A stretch of 64,000 nucleotides of DNA from Sulfuricellaceae bacterium. GTDB lineage: Bacteria > Pseudomonadota > Gammaproteobacteria > Burkholderiales > Sulfuricellaceae. Shown here piece after piece: positions 27,364-39,100 of the stretch. The first letter of the stretch is position 1. Every line of letters starts with the position of its first letter. Both the position numbers and the translations under genes were made by a program. The notes below the pieces were generated by a model, which was not told the DNA's origin, ran no database searches, and saw nothing but the letters and a program-made list of their open reading frames with translations. The stretch lies in the NCBI GenBank assembly GCA_030690895.1, contig JAUYFQ010000158.1, forward strand, positions 1 to 64,000, read 5' to 3'.

Positions 27364-28101
27364 TCAGCACTCCACAACCTGCCCCGAAACTCCCAGACTA
27401 TCCTTGCCCATCAGGTACAGGTAGAAAGGCATCAGACTCTCTGCTTCCGGCAGGGATTCCTTCACTTCACCGGGGTGCGTTTTGACGCGTTGTGGCGATT
27501 GGACCGGCCCAGGCACAATCGCATTGATGCGCATCCCGGGATACATCTCCAGTTCCTGCGACCAGATCCGGACCAGCGACTCTCCGGCTGATCTGGATAC
27601 AGAAAAACTACCCCAATACGCTGCCGGGTGATGCCCATGCGTTTCCGAAGTCCACAGGATGGAAGCGTCCGGGGCAGCTTTGAGCAGAGGCAGGCAAGCA
27701 CGCGTCATGGCAAACGGCGCCATCAGGTTGACACGCATGGAAACTTGCCATTGCTCCAGGGTATGCTCTTCCAGCCTTTTCAAAGTATCGAGATGGGAAG
27801 CGTTGTGCAACACGCCATCCAGGCGCCCAAGCTGCCGTTTGATCCCGCCGGCAAAGGACTCGAAGTCCTTGTCTTCCGCAGAAAACAGATCCAGAGGAAA
27901 AATGACCGCTTCCGGAAAGCCCGCCGCTTCAATTTCGTCGTAGACCGCCTCCAGTTTTTCGGTCTTTCGGCCGTGCAGGATAACGGTCGCGCCATGGGCA
28001 GCGAAACTCAGCGCGGCGGTTCGCCCTATCCCCTGACCCGCGCCCGTCACAAGAATGACACGTCCCTGCAGCAAATCTTTTGGAGCCTGATAATTTTTCA
28101 T
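27364..28101 (-). CDS. YciK-like short-chain dehydrogenase with altered catalytic site
   Basis: The 245-residue protein keeps the Rossmann features of classical SDRs: TGAGQGIG (19-26), HNAS near 100, VNLMAPF with N125, and the INAIVPGPVQSPQR loop. The usual active-site YxxxK of the YciK group (YAASK) reads FSVSR here (F166, R170), so both the catalytic tyrosine and lysine are replaced; S152 is present. It may bind nucleotide without acting as a normal dehydrogenase. Start ATG 28101 is chosen over 28110 because of the upstream GGAA. Confidence 0.85.
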   Translation of the reverse strand: MKNYQAPKDLLQGRVILVTGAGQGIGRTAALSFAAHGATVILHGRKTEKLEAVYDEIEAAGFPEAVIFPLDLFSAEDKDFESFAGGIKRQLGRLDGVLHNASHLDTLKRLEEHTLEQWQVSMRVNLMAPFAMTRACLPLLKAAPDASILWTSETHGHHPAAYWGSFSVSRSAGESLVRIWSQELEMYPGMRINAIVPGPVQSPQRVKTHPGEVKESLPEAESLMPFYLYLMGKDSLGVSGQVVEC

Positions 28102-28259
28102 AATTTCCATCCAGTCTGATGGGTGGAATTATAGCGAAGAATGGTGCAATTTCACCTTGGTATTACTGGACAAATAGGGGATTCCCCTATTTACAAACCG
28201 TTTGATTAGAGATGATCATACCTGTATCCAACAAAGTCGCGTTAACAGAGGGTTGCAGC

Positions 28260-31046
<2,787 letters not shown>

Positions 31047-31081
31047 AACATGAACAATGCAGTGATCCTGGGAGATTGATG

Positions 31082-32308
31082 ATGAACGAATTATTTGACA
31101 CAACGCACACAGAAACCAAAGCTGCGCCCGGTGGTCGCATTCTGATTGTCGATGATGACCCTATCGTTGCAGGCATGCTCGGCGTCTCGCTCTCGGCGGC
31201 AGGCCACGAAATTCTGGAAGCAAACTCTGGTGAAGAGGCTCTGGCCAGGCTGGCCGAGTCAAGAAACGCGGGAACGCTACCCGATCTCGTGATACTCGAC
31301 ATTGAAATGCCAGATGGCATGGATAGCTATGAAACCTGCCGCAAACTACGCGTAGCAGACGCGAATCTGCCTGTCATTTTCCTCTCTGGGCACGATGAAC
31401 TGGATGACCGCTTGCGCGCCTACGACGCTGGCGGCGACGATTTTATGGCAAAACCCTTCATGCCGGATGAAGTGCTACGCAAAGCCGGACTGGCGATCGA
31501 GCACAAGCGGCGGCGAGAAGCTGCATCAGAAGACAAACGCACCTCCTTCGATACGGCCATGATGGCGCTAACCAGTCTGGGCGAATCGGGTGTCACGCTC
31601 AAATTCAGCCGTAGCGCGCTCGGTTGTCGTACGCAGCACGCACTGGCAACGCTGACTATCGAAGCCATGGGCGCTTTCGGCATCAACTGCCACGTCCAGT
31701 TAAGAGCCCCCACCGAGACACTGACCTGGACGCAGCATGGACCCGCCTCGCCGCTGGAGGAGTCGGTCATCGACAAATCGAGATTGATGGATCGCATTTT
31801 CAGTTTCCGTAACCGTCTCATCATCAACTACGACACGGTCTCGCTGCTAGTGACCAATATGCCCATTGAAAACGATGATCTCTGCGGCCGCATCCGGGAT
31901 CATGCCGCCATGATAATCGAGGCCACCGAACTGGCCGTCGATAACATTAACCTGCGTACCGAAGCAATCATGCGTTCTGACGAGTTGCACCAACTGGCAA
32001 TAGCCAGTCGCAAAGCGGTGGAAGATTTGCGCAAGGATTACCGCGACCTGCAAATCGCGACCCGCCTGGAGCTTAACAGCATGGCCAATACCATTGAGGA
32101 CATGTACATCCATCTCGGCCTGAGTGATAGCCAGGAACTCACTGTCAGCAACACTGTGCGCGCCTCAACCGACCGGGTTTTGGCACTATTTGATAGAAGC
32201 AGCGACCTTGATAAAAATTTTGCCGGAATCGTCGAAGAACTGACGAAAGTCGGCGAACACACAGTAAAGCAGGAAAGTGAAACTGCGCCGGAAGTGGAGC
32301 TCTGGTAG
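31082..32308 (+). CDS. response regulator with uncharacterised C-terminal domain
   Basis: From ATG 31082 (GGAG upstream) the protein has 408 residues. The N-terminal receiver has the acidic pair in ILIVDDDP and the phospho-acceptor in LVILDIEMPDGMDSYE. The rest (about 150-408) has no DNA-binding, GGDEF, EAL or HD-GYP motif. It is mostly helical, with KDYRDLQIATRLELNSMANT suggesting a coiled coil, followed by a helical tail. It is probably the partner of the upstream hybrid kinase and acts through protein contacts. Confidence 0.85.
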   Translation: MNELFDTTHTETKAAPGGRILIVDDDPIVAGMLGVSLSAAGHEILEANSGEEALARLAESRNAGTLPDLVILDIEMPDGMDSYETCRKLRVADANLPVIFLSGHDELDDRLRAYDAGGDDFMAKPFMPDEVLRKAGLAIEHKRRREAASEDKRTSFDTAMMALTSLGESGVTLKFSRSALGCRTQHALATLTIEAMGAFGINCHVQLRAPTETLTWTQHGPASPLEESVIDKSRLMDRIFSFRNRLIINYDTVSLLVTNMPIENDDLCGRIRDHAAMIIEATELAVDNINLRTEAIMRSDELHQLAIASRKAVEDLRKDYRDLQIATRLELNSMANTIEDMYIHLGLSDSQELTVSNTVRASTDRVLALFDRSSDLDKNFAGIVEELTKVGEHTVKQESETAPEVELW

Positions 32309-32395
32309 CGTCAATTCATCGTGCGATAGGGCACATTGCAGGCCGGTCTTCTACCCGACCTGCACACCACACCTATATGACGAACCAACAGTCAG

Positions 32396-33592
32396 CTACA
32401 ACTCACCCTCAGGCGTTGCCGAAATCTTGTGTATCGACAAGTCGGCGCCGTTGAACTCATCCTCGGGGTCGAGGCGGATGCCGACCAGTTTTCTGAGCAC
32501 ACCATAAACCAGCGTGCCGCCGACCAGGGCAATGACTACGCCCAGCAACGTCCCAGCCAGTTGCGAGGCAAAGCTGACACCGCCAAGCCCGCCCAACGCC
32601 TTCAAACCAAAAATTCCCGCTGCAATGCCGCCCCACGCACCGCACAGGCCATGCAAAGGCCAGACCCCCAGCACATCATCGATTTTCCACTTGTTCTGGG
32701 TCATCATGAACATCCAGACGAACATGGCGCCAGCAACCAGCCCTGTTGCCAGAGCGCCCAGCGGGTGCATCAAATCGGAGCCTGCGCAGACTGCGACCAG
32801 TCCGGCCAGCGGACCGTTATGGACAAAGCCAGGGTCGTTTTTACCGACCACCAGTGCGGCCAGGGTGCCGCCGACCATCGCCATCAGGGAATTCACTGCG
32901 ACCAGTCCGCTGATTTTTCCTATTTCCTGAGCGGACATGACATTGAAGCCGAACCAGCCCACGGTCAGAATCCATGCTCCCAGCGCCAAAAAGGGAATAT
33001 TTGAAGGCGGATGAGCGGCGACCAGGCCGTCCTTGGTGTAACGCCCGCGACGCGCACCCAGCAAAATGACGGCAGGCAAGGCAATCCAGCCGCCCATGGC
33101 ATGCACCACGACCGATCCGGCAAAATCGTGAAACTCTTCGCCGAACAGGGACTTGAGCGCATCCTGTATGCCGTAGTGGTGGTTCCAGGCAATGCCTTCA
33201 AAGAAGGGGTAGACGAAGCCCACCAGAAGGAAGGTGGCAGCCAACTGAGGATTAAAGCGGGCGCGTTCGGCAATGCCGCCGGAAACAATCGCCGGGATGG
33301 CTGCGGCGAAGGTCAGCAGGAAAAAGAATTTGACCAGATCGTAACCGCCCTTCTGTATTAGCGTTTCTGCTCCCTGCATGAACTGAATGCCGTAAGCGAT
33401 CGAGTAGCCAATAAAGAAATAGGCGATGGTCGAGACGGCAAAGTCGCTCAGAATCTTGACCAGCGCATTGACCTGATTCTTTTTGCGCACGGTGCCCAGT
33501 TCCAGAAAGGCAAACCCGGCGTGCATGGCCAGCACCATGATGGCGCCCAGCAAGATAAAAAGGACATCACTCCCTGTTTTCAACTCGTTCAT
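32396..33592 (-). CDS. amt: ammonium transporter, Amt family
   Basis: The 398-residue protein has about 11 membrane helices and Amt signatures: FAFLELGTVRKKNQVN, DFAGSVVVHAMGGWIALPAVILLG with the D-F-A-G-S-x-V-H segment, and the late histidine region VWPLHGLCGAWGGIAAG. It conducts ammonium across the inner membrane. Unlike AmtB it has no cleavable signal peptide and no adjacent glnK. Start ATG 33592 gives MNELKTGSDVLFILLGAIMV; the longer frame has no ribosome site. Confidence 0.93.
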   Translation of the reverse strand: MNELKTGSDVLFILLGAIMVLAMHAGFAFLELGTVRKKNQVNALVKILSDFAVSTIAYFFIGYSIAYGIQFMQGAETLIQKGGYDLVKFFFLLTFAAAIPAIVSGGIAERARFNPQLAATFLLVGFVYPFFEGIAWNHHYGIQDALKSLFGEEFHDFAGSVVVHAMGGWIALPAVILLGARRGRYTKDGLVAAHPPSNIPFLALGAWILTVGWFGFNVMSAQEIGKISGLVAVNSLMAMVGGTLAALVVGKNDPGFVHNGPLAGLVAVCAGSDLMHPLGALATGLVAGAMFVWMFMMTQNKWKIDDVLGVWPLHGLCGAWGGIAAGIFGLKALGGLGGVSFASQLAGTLLGVVIALVGGTLVYGVLRKLVGIRLDPEDEFNGADLSIHKISATPEGEL

Positions 33593-33836
33593 AGACCCAG
33601 CTCTCCATAAAAATATCGGGCGCAACGAATGCAATTTTCGTTCCACATTGTTTACTTACTGTTTTATAAGGATATTCATAACAATACAAAAAATTACAGG
33701 CAATTTTCGCACCACTTTTGTGCGCCATCGTTAAACCATGCACCAGATCAAGACGAGGATCATGTCTATCATCGTCATAAACTTGTCATTCCCCGCACGC
33801 TTCACCATACTGCTCGAATCATCAAATGGAAATTTG

Positions 33837-33983
33837 AGTTTAACCACGGGGTACACGGGGGGCACGGGGAAAACAAAGGCTTGGAAGTGGTTTTTTTTGG
33901 GGAGGACACCCATTGGGTGATAGGCCGTACTTTTATAGCCCATTGAATTCCCCCGTGATCCCCGTGTACCCCGTGGTTAAACT
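33837..33983. mobile_element. MITE-like element, copy 1 (147 bp)
   Basis: The ends are long inverted repeats starting AGTTTAACCACGGGGTACAC and continuing with few mismatches for about 33 bp. The core contains CCCATTGGGTGATA and a T-rich stretch. A second copy in reverse orientation is at 60667-60808. No transposase is encoded. The rest of the gap 33593-34009 shows no gene; it holds the amt upstream region and the pyrD leader. Confidence 0.75.
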
Positions 33984-34009
33984 GCTTTTTTAAGGATAAA
34001 GATTCGCTC

Positions 34010-35026
34010 ATGCTGCCCTACTCCCTGCTGCGCTCGATATTCTTCCGCATGGACGCGGAATCCGCCCATCACCTCGGGATGGAGTCCATGAAAATTGCCC
34101 ATCGCCTCGGCATGTTGGGGCTACTGGCGCACTCAGCCCCGGCCAGCCCCAGAACGGTCATGGGGATCACCTTCCCCAACCCGGTCGGCCTGGCCGCCGG
34201 ACTGGACAAGAATGGCGACTATATCGATGCACTGGCCGCGCTGGGGTTCGGTTTCATTGAAATCGGCACGGTCACGCCCCGCCCGCAACCCGGCAATCCC
34301 AAACCACGCCTGTTCAGGCTGCCACCGGCCAGAGCCATCATCAATCGCATGGGGTTCAACAACGATGGGGTGGACAAGCTGATAGAGAATGTCAACAAGG
34401 CGCGTTTCCGTGGCGTGCTGGGCATCAACATCGGCAAGAATTTCGACACCCCGATCGAGCGTGCCGCCGATGATTACCTGATCTGCCTGCGCAAGGTGTA
34501 TCCACACGCCAGCTACGCCACCGTCAACATCTCCTCACCCAACACCAAAAACCTGCGTCAACTGCAACAAGCCAGCGAACTGGATGCCCTGCTGGATGCG
34601 CTCAAGAACGAACAGGCTCAGTTGGCTCAGACGCACGGCAAGTACGTTCCGGTGACTTTGAAAATCGCCCCCGACCTGGGCACCGAAGAAGTCCTGCAGA
34701 TTGCCGACCTGCTGCTGAAATATCAGTTCGACGGCGTCATCGCAACCAACACCACCCTGTCGCGCGAGGGCGTCGAAGGTCTGCCCAACAGTGATGAAGC
34801 AGGCGGCCTGAGCGGCGCACCCGTCCGCCTCAAGTCAACCTCAGTCATCAAGCAACTCAGCCTGGCGCTTCAGAACAAACTGCCCATCATCGGGGTAGGC
34901 GGCATCATGGACGGGCTGGATGCCAAGGAAAAAATACTGGCCGGTGCCAGCCTGGTCCAGTTTTACAGTGGCTTCATCTACCGTGGCCCGGAACTGATCC
35001 GCGAGGCCTGCGAGGAAATTCAATGA
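34010..35026 (+). CDS. pyrD: dihydroorotate dehydrogenase (quinone), class 2
   Basis: This membrane-associated flavoenzyme oxidises dihydroorotate in pyrimidine synthesis and passes electrons to quinone. The 338-residue protein has the N-terminal helix pair typical of class 2 ([20 protein letters not shown]), the FMN site motifs [35 protein letters not shown] and NRMGFNN, the base serine in VNISSPNT and the C-terminal GVGGI. It stands alone between repeat elements. Confidence 0.96.
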   Translation: MLPYSLLRSIFFRMDAESAHHLGMESMKIAHRLGMLGLLAHSAPASPRTVMGITFPNPVGLAAGLDKNGDYIDALAALGFGFIEIGTVTPRPQPGNPKPRLFRLPPARAIINRMGFNNDGVDKLIENVNKARFRGVLGINIGKNFDTPIERAADDYLICLRKVYPHASYATVNISSPNTKNLRQLQQASELDALLDALKNEQAQLAQTHGKYVPVTLKIAPDLGTEEVLQIADLLLKYQFDGVIATNTTLSREGVEGLPNSDEAGGLSGAPVRLKSTSVIKQLSLALQNKLPIIGVGGIMDGLDAKEKILAGASLVQFYSGFIYRGPELIREACEEIQ

Positions 35027-35043
35027 GACTTAACGTGAAACGC

Positions 35044-35208
35044 AACTGTTCAGGTGGTCATTACCCATTGAAAAATAACGACAAACCCGTTCGGCCTGAG
35101 CTTGTCGAAGGCTATTATCGGTGTGAAAATTGCGGTTCGACAAGCTCACCGCGAACGGTGGTTTTTTTGAAACAATGCCTTACAAGAAAAATGCCTACCT
35201 GAACAGTT
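35044..35208. repeat. repeat element with 12-bp terminal inverted repeats and inner REP
   Basis: AACTGTTCAGGT at 35044-35055 and its perfect inverse ACCTGAACAGTT at 35197-35208 bound a 165-bp segment. Inside lies a REP-type hairpin, CCTGAGCTTGTCGAAGG pairing with GGTTCGACAAGCTCACCG (about 35096-35159), of the same family as 58932-58993. No coding content is visible. Confidence 0.65.
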
Positions 35209-35229
35209 ACCGTGAAACAACGCAAAGCG

Positions 35230-35356
35230 TTGCCATCAGACCCCCTCTCCCATTGGGGGAGGGCTGGGGTGGGGGAGACTTTCATGGTGAAGTGCTGTCG
35301 CTTGGAAGCGCCTACTTTTGGTTCATAATTTGGGGCGGTACTTCACCATGAAAGTT
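35230..35356. repeat. CTCTCCC hairpin plus 80-bp inverted-repeat element, copy 1
   Basis: A CCCTCTCCCATTGGGGGAGG hairpin precedes an 80-bp element (35277-35356). Its ends ACTTTCATGGTGAAGT and ACTTCACCATGAAAGT are perfect inverse arms, with the core CGCCTACTTTTGGTTCATAA. The same combination occurs at 38682-38793. The right end of this copy lies 3 nt before the ald start chosen here. Together with the preceding repeat, it explains the gap 35027-35359. Confidence 0.7.
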
Positions 35357-35359
35357 AGA

Positions 35360-36475
35360 ATGAAAATTGGCATCCCCAAGGAAATCAAGGATCACGAATT
35401 CCGGGTCGGTTTGACGCCATCCGGCGCACGCGCCTTGAGCGAAGCCGGGCATGAGGTTCATGTGCAATCCGGTGCGGGCGAGGCTATCGGCTTCAGCGAC
35501 GCACAATATGCAGAAGCAGGCGCAAGACTGACGGCCGATGCAGAAGAAGTCTGGCGCTGCCCGCTCATGATCAAGGTCAAGGAACCTCAGGCCAGCGAAA
35601 TCAGCCTGCTCCAGGAAGGCCAGATCGTATTTTCCTACCTGCACCTGGCGGCTGACCCCACGCTGACGCGCCAACTGCTCGAACTCAAGATCATCGGCAT
35701 CGCCTATGAAACAGTCAGCGATTCACGAGGCAGGCTACCCCTGCTCACCCCGATGTCTGAAGTCGCTGGGCGCATCGCCGTACAGGTCGGCGCAAATGCG
35801 CTGCAAATGGCCAATGGCGGGCGCGGCGTGCTGCTGGGCGGGGTGCCGGGCGTCTCACCGGGCAAGGTGCTGATCCTCGGCGCAGGCACGGTGGGTACAG
35901 AGGCCGCAAAAATGGCCATCGGCTTGGGCGCGGACGTCACCATCCTGAACACCAGCCTGCCACGCCTGCGGGAACTGGATAATTACTTCGGCGGACGCAT
36001 CAAAACGCAATTCTCCGAACCCGCTGCCATCGAGAGGCTGACCCGATCCGCCGATCTGGTGATCGGTTCAGTCCTGATTCCCGGCAAACGCGCGCCCAAA
36101 CTCCTGTCACGCAAACTGGTCAGTGAAATGCATCCAGGCTCCGTGCTGGTGGATGTCGCCATCGATCAGGGCGGATGCGCCGAAACCTCCCGCCCGACCA
36201 CCCACTCCGCACCCACCTATATCGAAGAAGGCGTCGTGCATTACTGCGTCACCAACATGCCCGCCGCCTGTGCGCGCACCTCAACCCAGGCGCTGACCCA
36301 CGCCACCCTGCCCTATATCCTGAGCATCGCGAACCAGGGTTACCGCCAGGCGATGCAGGAAAATAGCGGCTTAAGAAACGGACTCAACCTCCATCTGGGA
36401 AAAATAACCCATCCAGGGGTAGCGGAGGATATGGGCTACACCCTCACGCCCGCAGAGCAAATCATTAGCGCCTGA
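35360..36475 (+). CDS. ald: alanine dehydrogenase
   Basis: Ald converts L-alanine, NAD+ and water to pyruvate, ammonium and NADH reversibly. The 371-residue protein has the family start MKIGIPKEIKDHEFRVGLTP, the substrate lysine region (MIKVKEP), the NAD fold ILGAGTVGTEAAKMAIGLGA and the DVAIDQGGCAETSRPTTHSA motif. Start ATG 35360 lies just outside the repeat element; an in-frame ATG at 35348 lies inside it. No strong ribosome site is seen. Insertion of the repeat may have changed its expression. Confidence 0.95.
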   Translation: MKIGIPKEIKDHEFRVGLTPSGARALSEAGHEVHVQSGAGEAIGFSDAQYAEAGARLTADAEEVWRCPLMIKVKEPQASEISLLQEGQIVFSYLHLAADPTLTRQLLELKIIGIAYETVSDSRGRLPLLTPMSEVAGRIAVQVGANALQMANGGRGVLLGGVPGVSPGKVLILGAGTVGTEAAKMAIGLGADVTILNTSLPRLRELDNYFGGRIKTQFSEPAAIERLTRSADLVIGSVLIPGKRAPKLLSRKLVSEMHPGSVLVDVAIDQGGCAETSRPTTHSAPTYIEEGVVHYCVTNMPAACARTSTQALTHATLPYILSIANQGYRQAMQENSGLRNGLNLHLGKITHPGVAEDMGYTLTPAEQIISA

Positions 36476-36633
36476 CTGCCATGTTCCGTTGTTCAATTAT
36501 CCCTAAACTTGCATCTAGGGCTGGTCACGCACCCCCTGTGTGGAGTCGGATTTAGAGTACGAACACACCCTTTCCACCCATAACAACGAAAGCTTTGTTT
36601 GCTTTCATCTGTATATTTTCATAACATACAAAT

Positions 36634-36933
36634 ATGATTGATTTGGCGAAAATCACTGGCTTCGACTGGGATAGTGGAAATATCCGCAAGAACGACAAAC
36701 ATGGCGTATCAATGGCCGAAGCGGAACAACTTTTTTTCAATGATCCGCTCCTCCTGCTTGCCGACGCAAAACACAGCCGGAATGAACCCCGCTTTCACGC
36801 CTTGGGCAAAACAGACGAGGGAAGAACGCTGCACATTACCTTCACGCTACGTAATAGCGACGAAAAAATTCGCGTCATCTCGGCTAGAGACATGCATCGA
36901 AAGGAGCGCACAATTTATGAACAAACAGCTTAA
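36634..36933 (+). CDS. brnT: BrnT-family toxin
   Basis: BrnT is a RelE-fold ribonuclease toxin. The 99-residue protein has the family pattern FDWDSGNIRKNDKHGVSMAEAEQLF, then FHALGKTDEGRTLHITFTLR and the C-terminal IRVISARDMHRKERTIYE. It overlaps the antitoxin gene by 17 nt, the usual BrnTA order with the toxin first. 36476-36633 upstream has no gene and should hold the promoter. Confidence 0.9.
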   Translation: MIDLAKITGFDWDSGNIRKNDKHGVSMAEAEQLFFNDPLLLLADAKHSRNEPRFHALGKTDEGRTLHITFTLRNSDEKIRVISARDMHRKERTIYEQTA

Positions 36934-37183
36934 AGAAATCCCCAAGTTCAAAAACGAAGCAGAAGAACGCGCCTTCTGGGAAAGTTGCGACTCCACTGAC
37001 TACCTCGATTGGGCAAAAGCCCGGCGGGCTGCGCTGCCCAACCTGAAGCCATCGACAAAGACCATTTCACTGCGCCTGCCACAGCATCTTCTGGATTCGA
37101 TCAAGGCCGCCGCCAATTCGCGTGATGTGCCATATCAATCGCTCATTAAAGTGTGGCTGCAGGAGAAGCTGCATAATCATTGA
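36917..37183 (+). CDS. brnA: BrnA-type antitoxin, RHH
   Basis: The 88-residue protein starts at ATG 36917 with AAGGAG 10 nt upstream, inside the end of brnT. Residues 15-35 contain the conserved FKNEAEERAFWESCDSTDYL; residues 50-88 form a ribbon-helix-helix (TKTISLRLPQHLLDSIKAAA, VPYQSLIKVWLQEKL). It should bind BrnT and repress the operon. Confidence 0.9.
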   Translation: MNKQLKEIPKFKNEAEERAFWESCDSTDYLDWAKARRAALPNLKPSTKTISLRLPQHLLDSIKAAANSRDVPYQSLIKVWLQEKLHNH

Positions 37184-37217
37184 GGCAGTCACGGCGTTTT
37201 CCCTCACTGAGTTAGCC

Positions 37218-38612
37218 CTACTCCCCTTCCAGCACCTCCAGCACATCCTGCTGAGGATGATCCAGCTCGACCGCTTCGATCTTGCGGAAGCGGTCGCTGA
37301 TTTTCTTGCTGGTGGTATGCACTTCCAGCGCGTCGTCGTGGGCCAGGCGGATGTGGTCGGCGAGTTTTTTCATGCGCGTGTCGAAGCGTTCGAATTCCTT
37401 GCCCAGCTTGTTGAGTGCATCCTTGATGATATGCACTTGCTTGCGGGTTTCCACGTCTTTCATTACCGCCCTGGCGGTATTCAGCACTGCCATCATGGTG
37501 GTGGGTGAGACGATCCATACCCGTTTGCTCATGGCGTAATCCACGACGTCGCCATGGTAGGCATGGATTTCGGCAAACACCGCCTCGGCGGGGATGAACA
37601 TCACCGCGCCGTCAGAGGTTTCGTTGGCAATGATGTATTTGCCTGCGATGTCGTCCACGTGCTTCCTGACGTCCGCCTTGAACTGTTTCTGCGCCACGGC
37701 GCGGTCGAGTTCGCTGACGCCCGGCGTGAACATCCTGTGATAATTTTCGAGCGGAAATTTGGAATCCACCGCCACCGTGCCGGTGGGTTCGGGCAGGAAC
37801 AGGGCGCAATCCACGCGACTACCAGTGGACAGGGTGTACTGCATGGCATACATGGTGGGCGGCAGGATATTGCGTATTAGATTCTCCAGTTGCACCTCGC
37901 CGAACGCGCCGCGCGAGCGCTTGTCGCCGAGCAGTTCCTGCAAGCTGACGACATTGGTGGTGAGGCCGTCGATTTTTTTCTGCGCTTCGTCGATGGTGGC
38001 CAGGCGCGCCATTACGTTGGCGAAGGTTTCATTGGTTTTCTTGAAGCCCTCGTCCAAGCGCTCCGTCACTTTGCCGGAAATTTCTTCCAGACGGCCATCC
38101 ACGGTCTTGCTCAGGCCTTCGATGGTCGTCACCAGTTGCTGGGTGCTGTGCTTCATGGTGATCTGGATGAGTTCCTGGTCGGCCCTGCCCTGCTCCGCCA
38201 GCGTCTGCATGGTTTTGGTGATGACCTCGACGCGCATGGCGTCCTGCTTGCCTTGCAAGGCAGCGCTCAGCTCGGCAAGCTGCTTCAGCATCGCCTCGCG
38301 GGTTTGGGCCAGATTATCGTTCTGTGCCAGTTGCAGGGATTGCATGGCATCTCGCGTCTGCTTCAACTCCTGCGCCACGCTGTCGCGCAAGCGTTCCGAA
38401 CTCTGGCTCAAGGCCTGATTGATGCGGTCGCCCTGTTTGGTCAGGCCTTCATGCAGATCGCTCAGCATGGCGCGGTGTTTTTCTTCCAGAACACGGGAAA
38501 GGTAATCGGGTAAGGCATGTTGAGAATGGGTCAACCCGCCAAGCTTGATTCCGACCCAGAGCGCGGCCAGCAGAATGGCAAATATCAGTATGGCAATCAG
38601 AATTTCGAGCAT
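37218..38612 (-). CDS. rmuC: DNA recombination protein RmuC
   Basis: RmuC limits inverted-repeat-linked recombination in E. coli and has a nuclease-like fold. The 464-residue protein has an N-terminal membrane helix (LIAILIFAILLAALWVGI), a long coiled coil (about 45-215), and the conserved RmuC domain (LGDKRSRGAFGEVQLENLI, VDSKFPLENYHRM, GDVVDYAMSKRVWIVSPTT). The length is typical. Its gene stands between BrnTA and a repeat element. A link to the many inverted repeats nearby is tempting but unsupported. Confidence 0.95.
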   Translation of the reverse strand: MLEILIAILIFAILLAALWVGIKLGGLTHSQHALPDYLSRVLEEKHRAMLSDLHEGLTKQGDRINQALSQSSERLRDSVAQELKQTRDAMQSLQLAQNDNLAQTREAMLKQLAELSAALQGKQDAMRVEVITKTMQTLAEQGRADQELIQITMKHSTQQLVTTIEGLSKTVDGRLEEISGKVTERLDEGFKKTNETFANVMARLATIDEAQKKIDGLTTNVVSLQELLGDKRSRGAFGEVQLENLIRNILPPTMYAMQYTLSTGSRVDCALFLPEPTGTVAVDSKFPLENYHRMFTPGVSELDRAVAQKQFKADVRKHVDDIAGKYIIANETSDGAVMFIPAEAVFAEIHAYHGDVVDYAMSKRVWIVSPTTMMAVLNTARAVMKDVETRKQVHIIKDALNKLGKEFERFDTRMKKLADHIRLAHDDALEVHTTSKKISDRFRKIEAVELDHPQQDVLEVLEGE

Positions 38613-38681
38613 ATTTTTCTCCCGGCGGGGAGTATACCCCGGCAGTTAGCGTAAAACTCGCGAAGCGAGCCTGCGTCCCTC

Positions 38682-38793
38682 TCTCCCTATGGGAGAGAGT
38701 AAGGAGAGAGGGAAACTGGCATGACGAAGCGCTGTCGCTTAGAAGCGCCTACTTTTGGTTCATAATTCGGGGCGGCGCTTCGCCATGACAGTT
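38682..38793. repeat. CTCTCCC hairpin plus 80-bp inverted-repeat element, copy 2
   Basis: CCCTCTCTCCCTATGGGAGA starts the hairpin part, followed by an 80-bp element (38714-38793) with the same core CGCCTACTTTTGGTTCATAA as the copy at 35277-35356. Its arms are diverged (AACTGGCATGACGAAGC / GCTTCGCCATGACAGTT). Its right end meets the stop codon of the small gene at 38792. Confidence 0.7.
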
Positions 38794-38986
38794 AGGCGAA
38801 ATCGTCGATCTGATGGTCTGGGTCGTGCGGCTTTTCTGGAGGGGGTGGTGGCTTTTTCTTGCCGGGTTTACGTTTGTTGATTTGCTCTTCCCAGTATTCA
38901 AAGGGCCTGGCGCTCCCATTGTCGGGGTGGATAGGTAAAGGATGATCCAGACCGCCAACCGGGTCGGTAGCAGCAGACAAAGGCAT
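38792..38986 (-). CDS. small proline-rich hypothetical protein
   Basis: The 64-residue frame starts with ATG 38986 after AAGGGA at good spacing. It encodes a hydrophilic protein with PFEYWEEQINKRKPGKKK followed by five prolines and a charged tail ending HQIDDFA. There is no signal peptide or known motif. The stop codon lies at the edge of a repeat element, so the natural C-terminus may have been altered. A longer frame through the repeat on the same strand is less plausible. Confidence 0.5.
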   Translation of the reverse strand: MPLSAATDPVGGLDHPLPIHPDNGSARPFEYWEEQINKRKPGKKKPPPPPEKPHDPDHQIDDFA

Positions 38987-39100
38987 TGCATTTCCCTTGA
39001 TGAAGCTTAACTGTGCGGAAGATTTTACTCGTCCCGGTAAAATTGATCATCCAATTGTTTTAGCCGGGATTGGCTTTCTATTGAACCCAGGTCGAATGGA

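Noticed and set aside
38749-38991. 80-codon minus-strand frame overlapping the small proline-rich gene
   Set aside because: Its second half is repeat-element sequence, and the alternative frame at 38792-38986 has the better start and composition.
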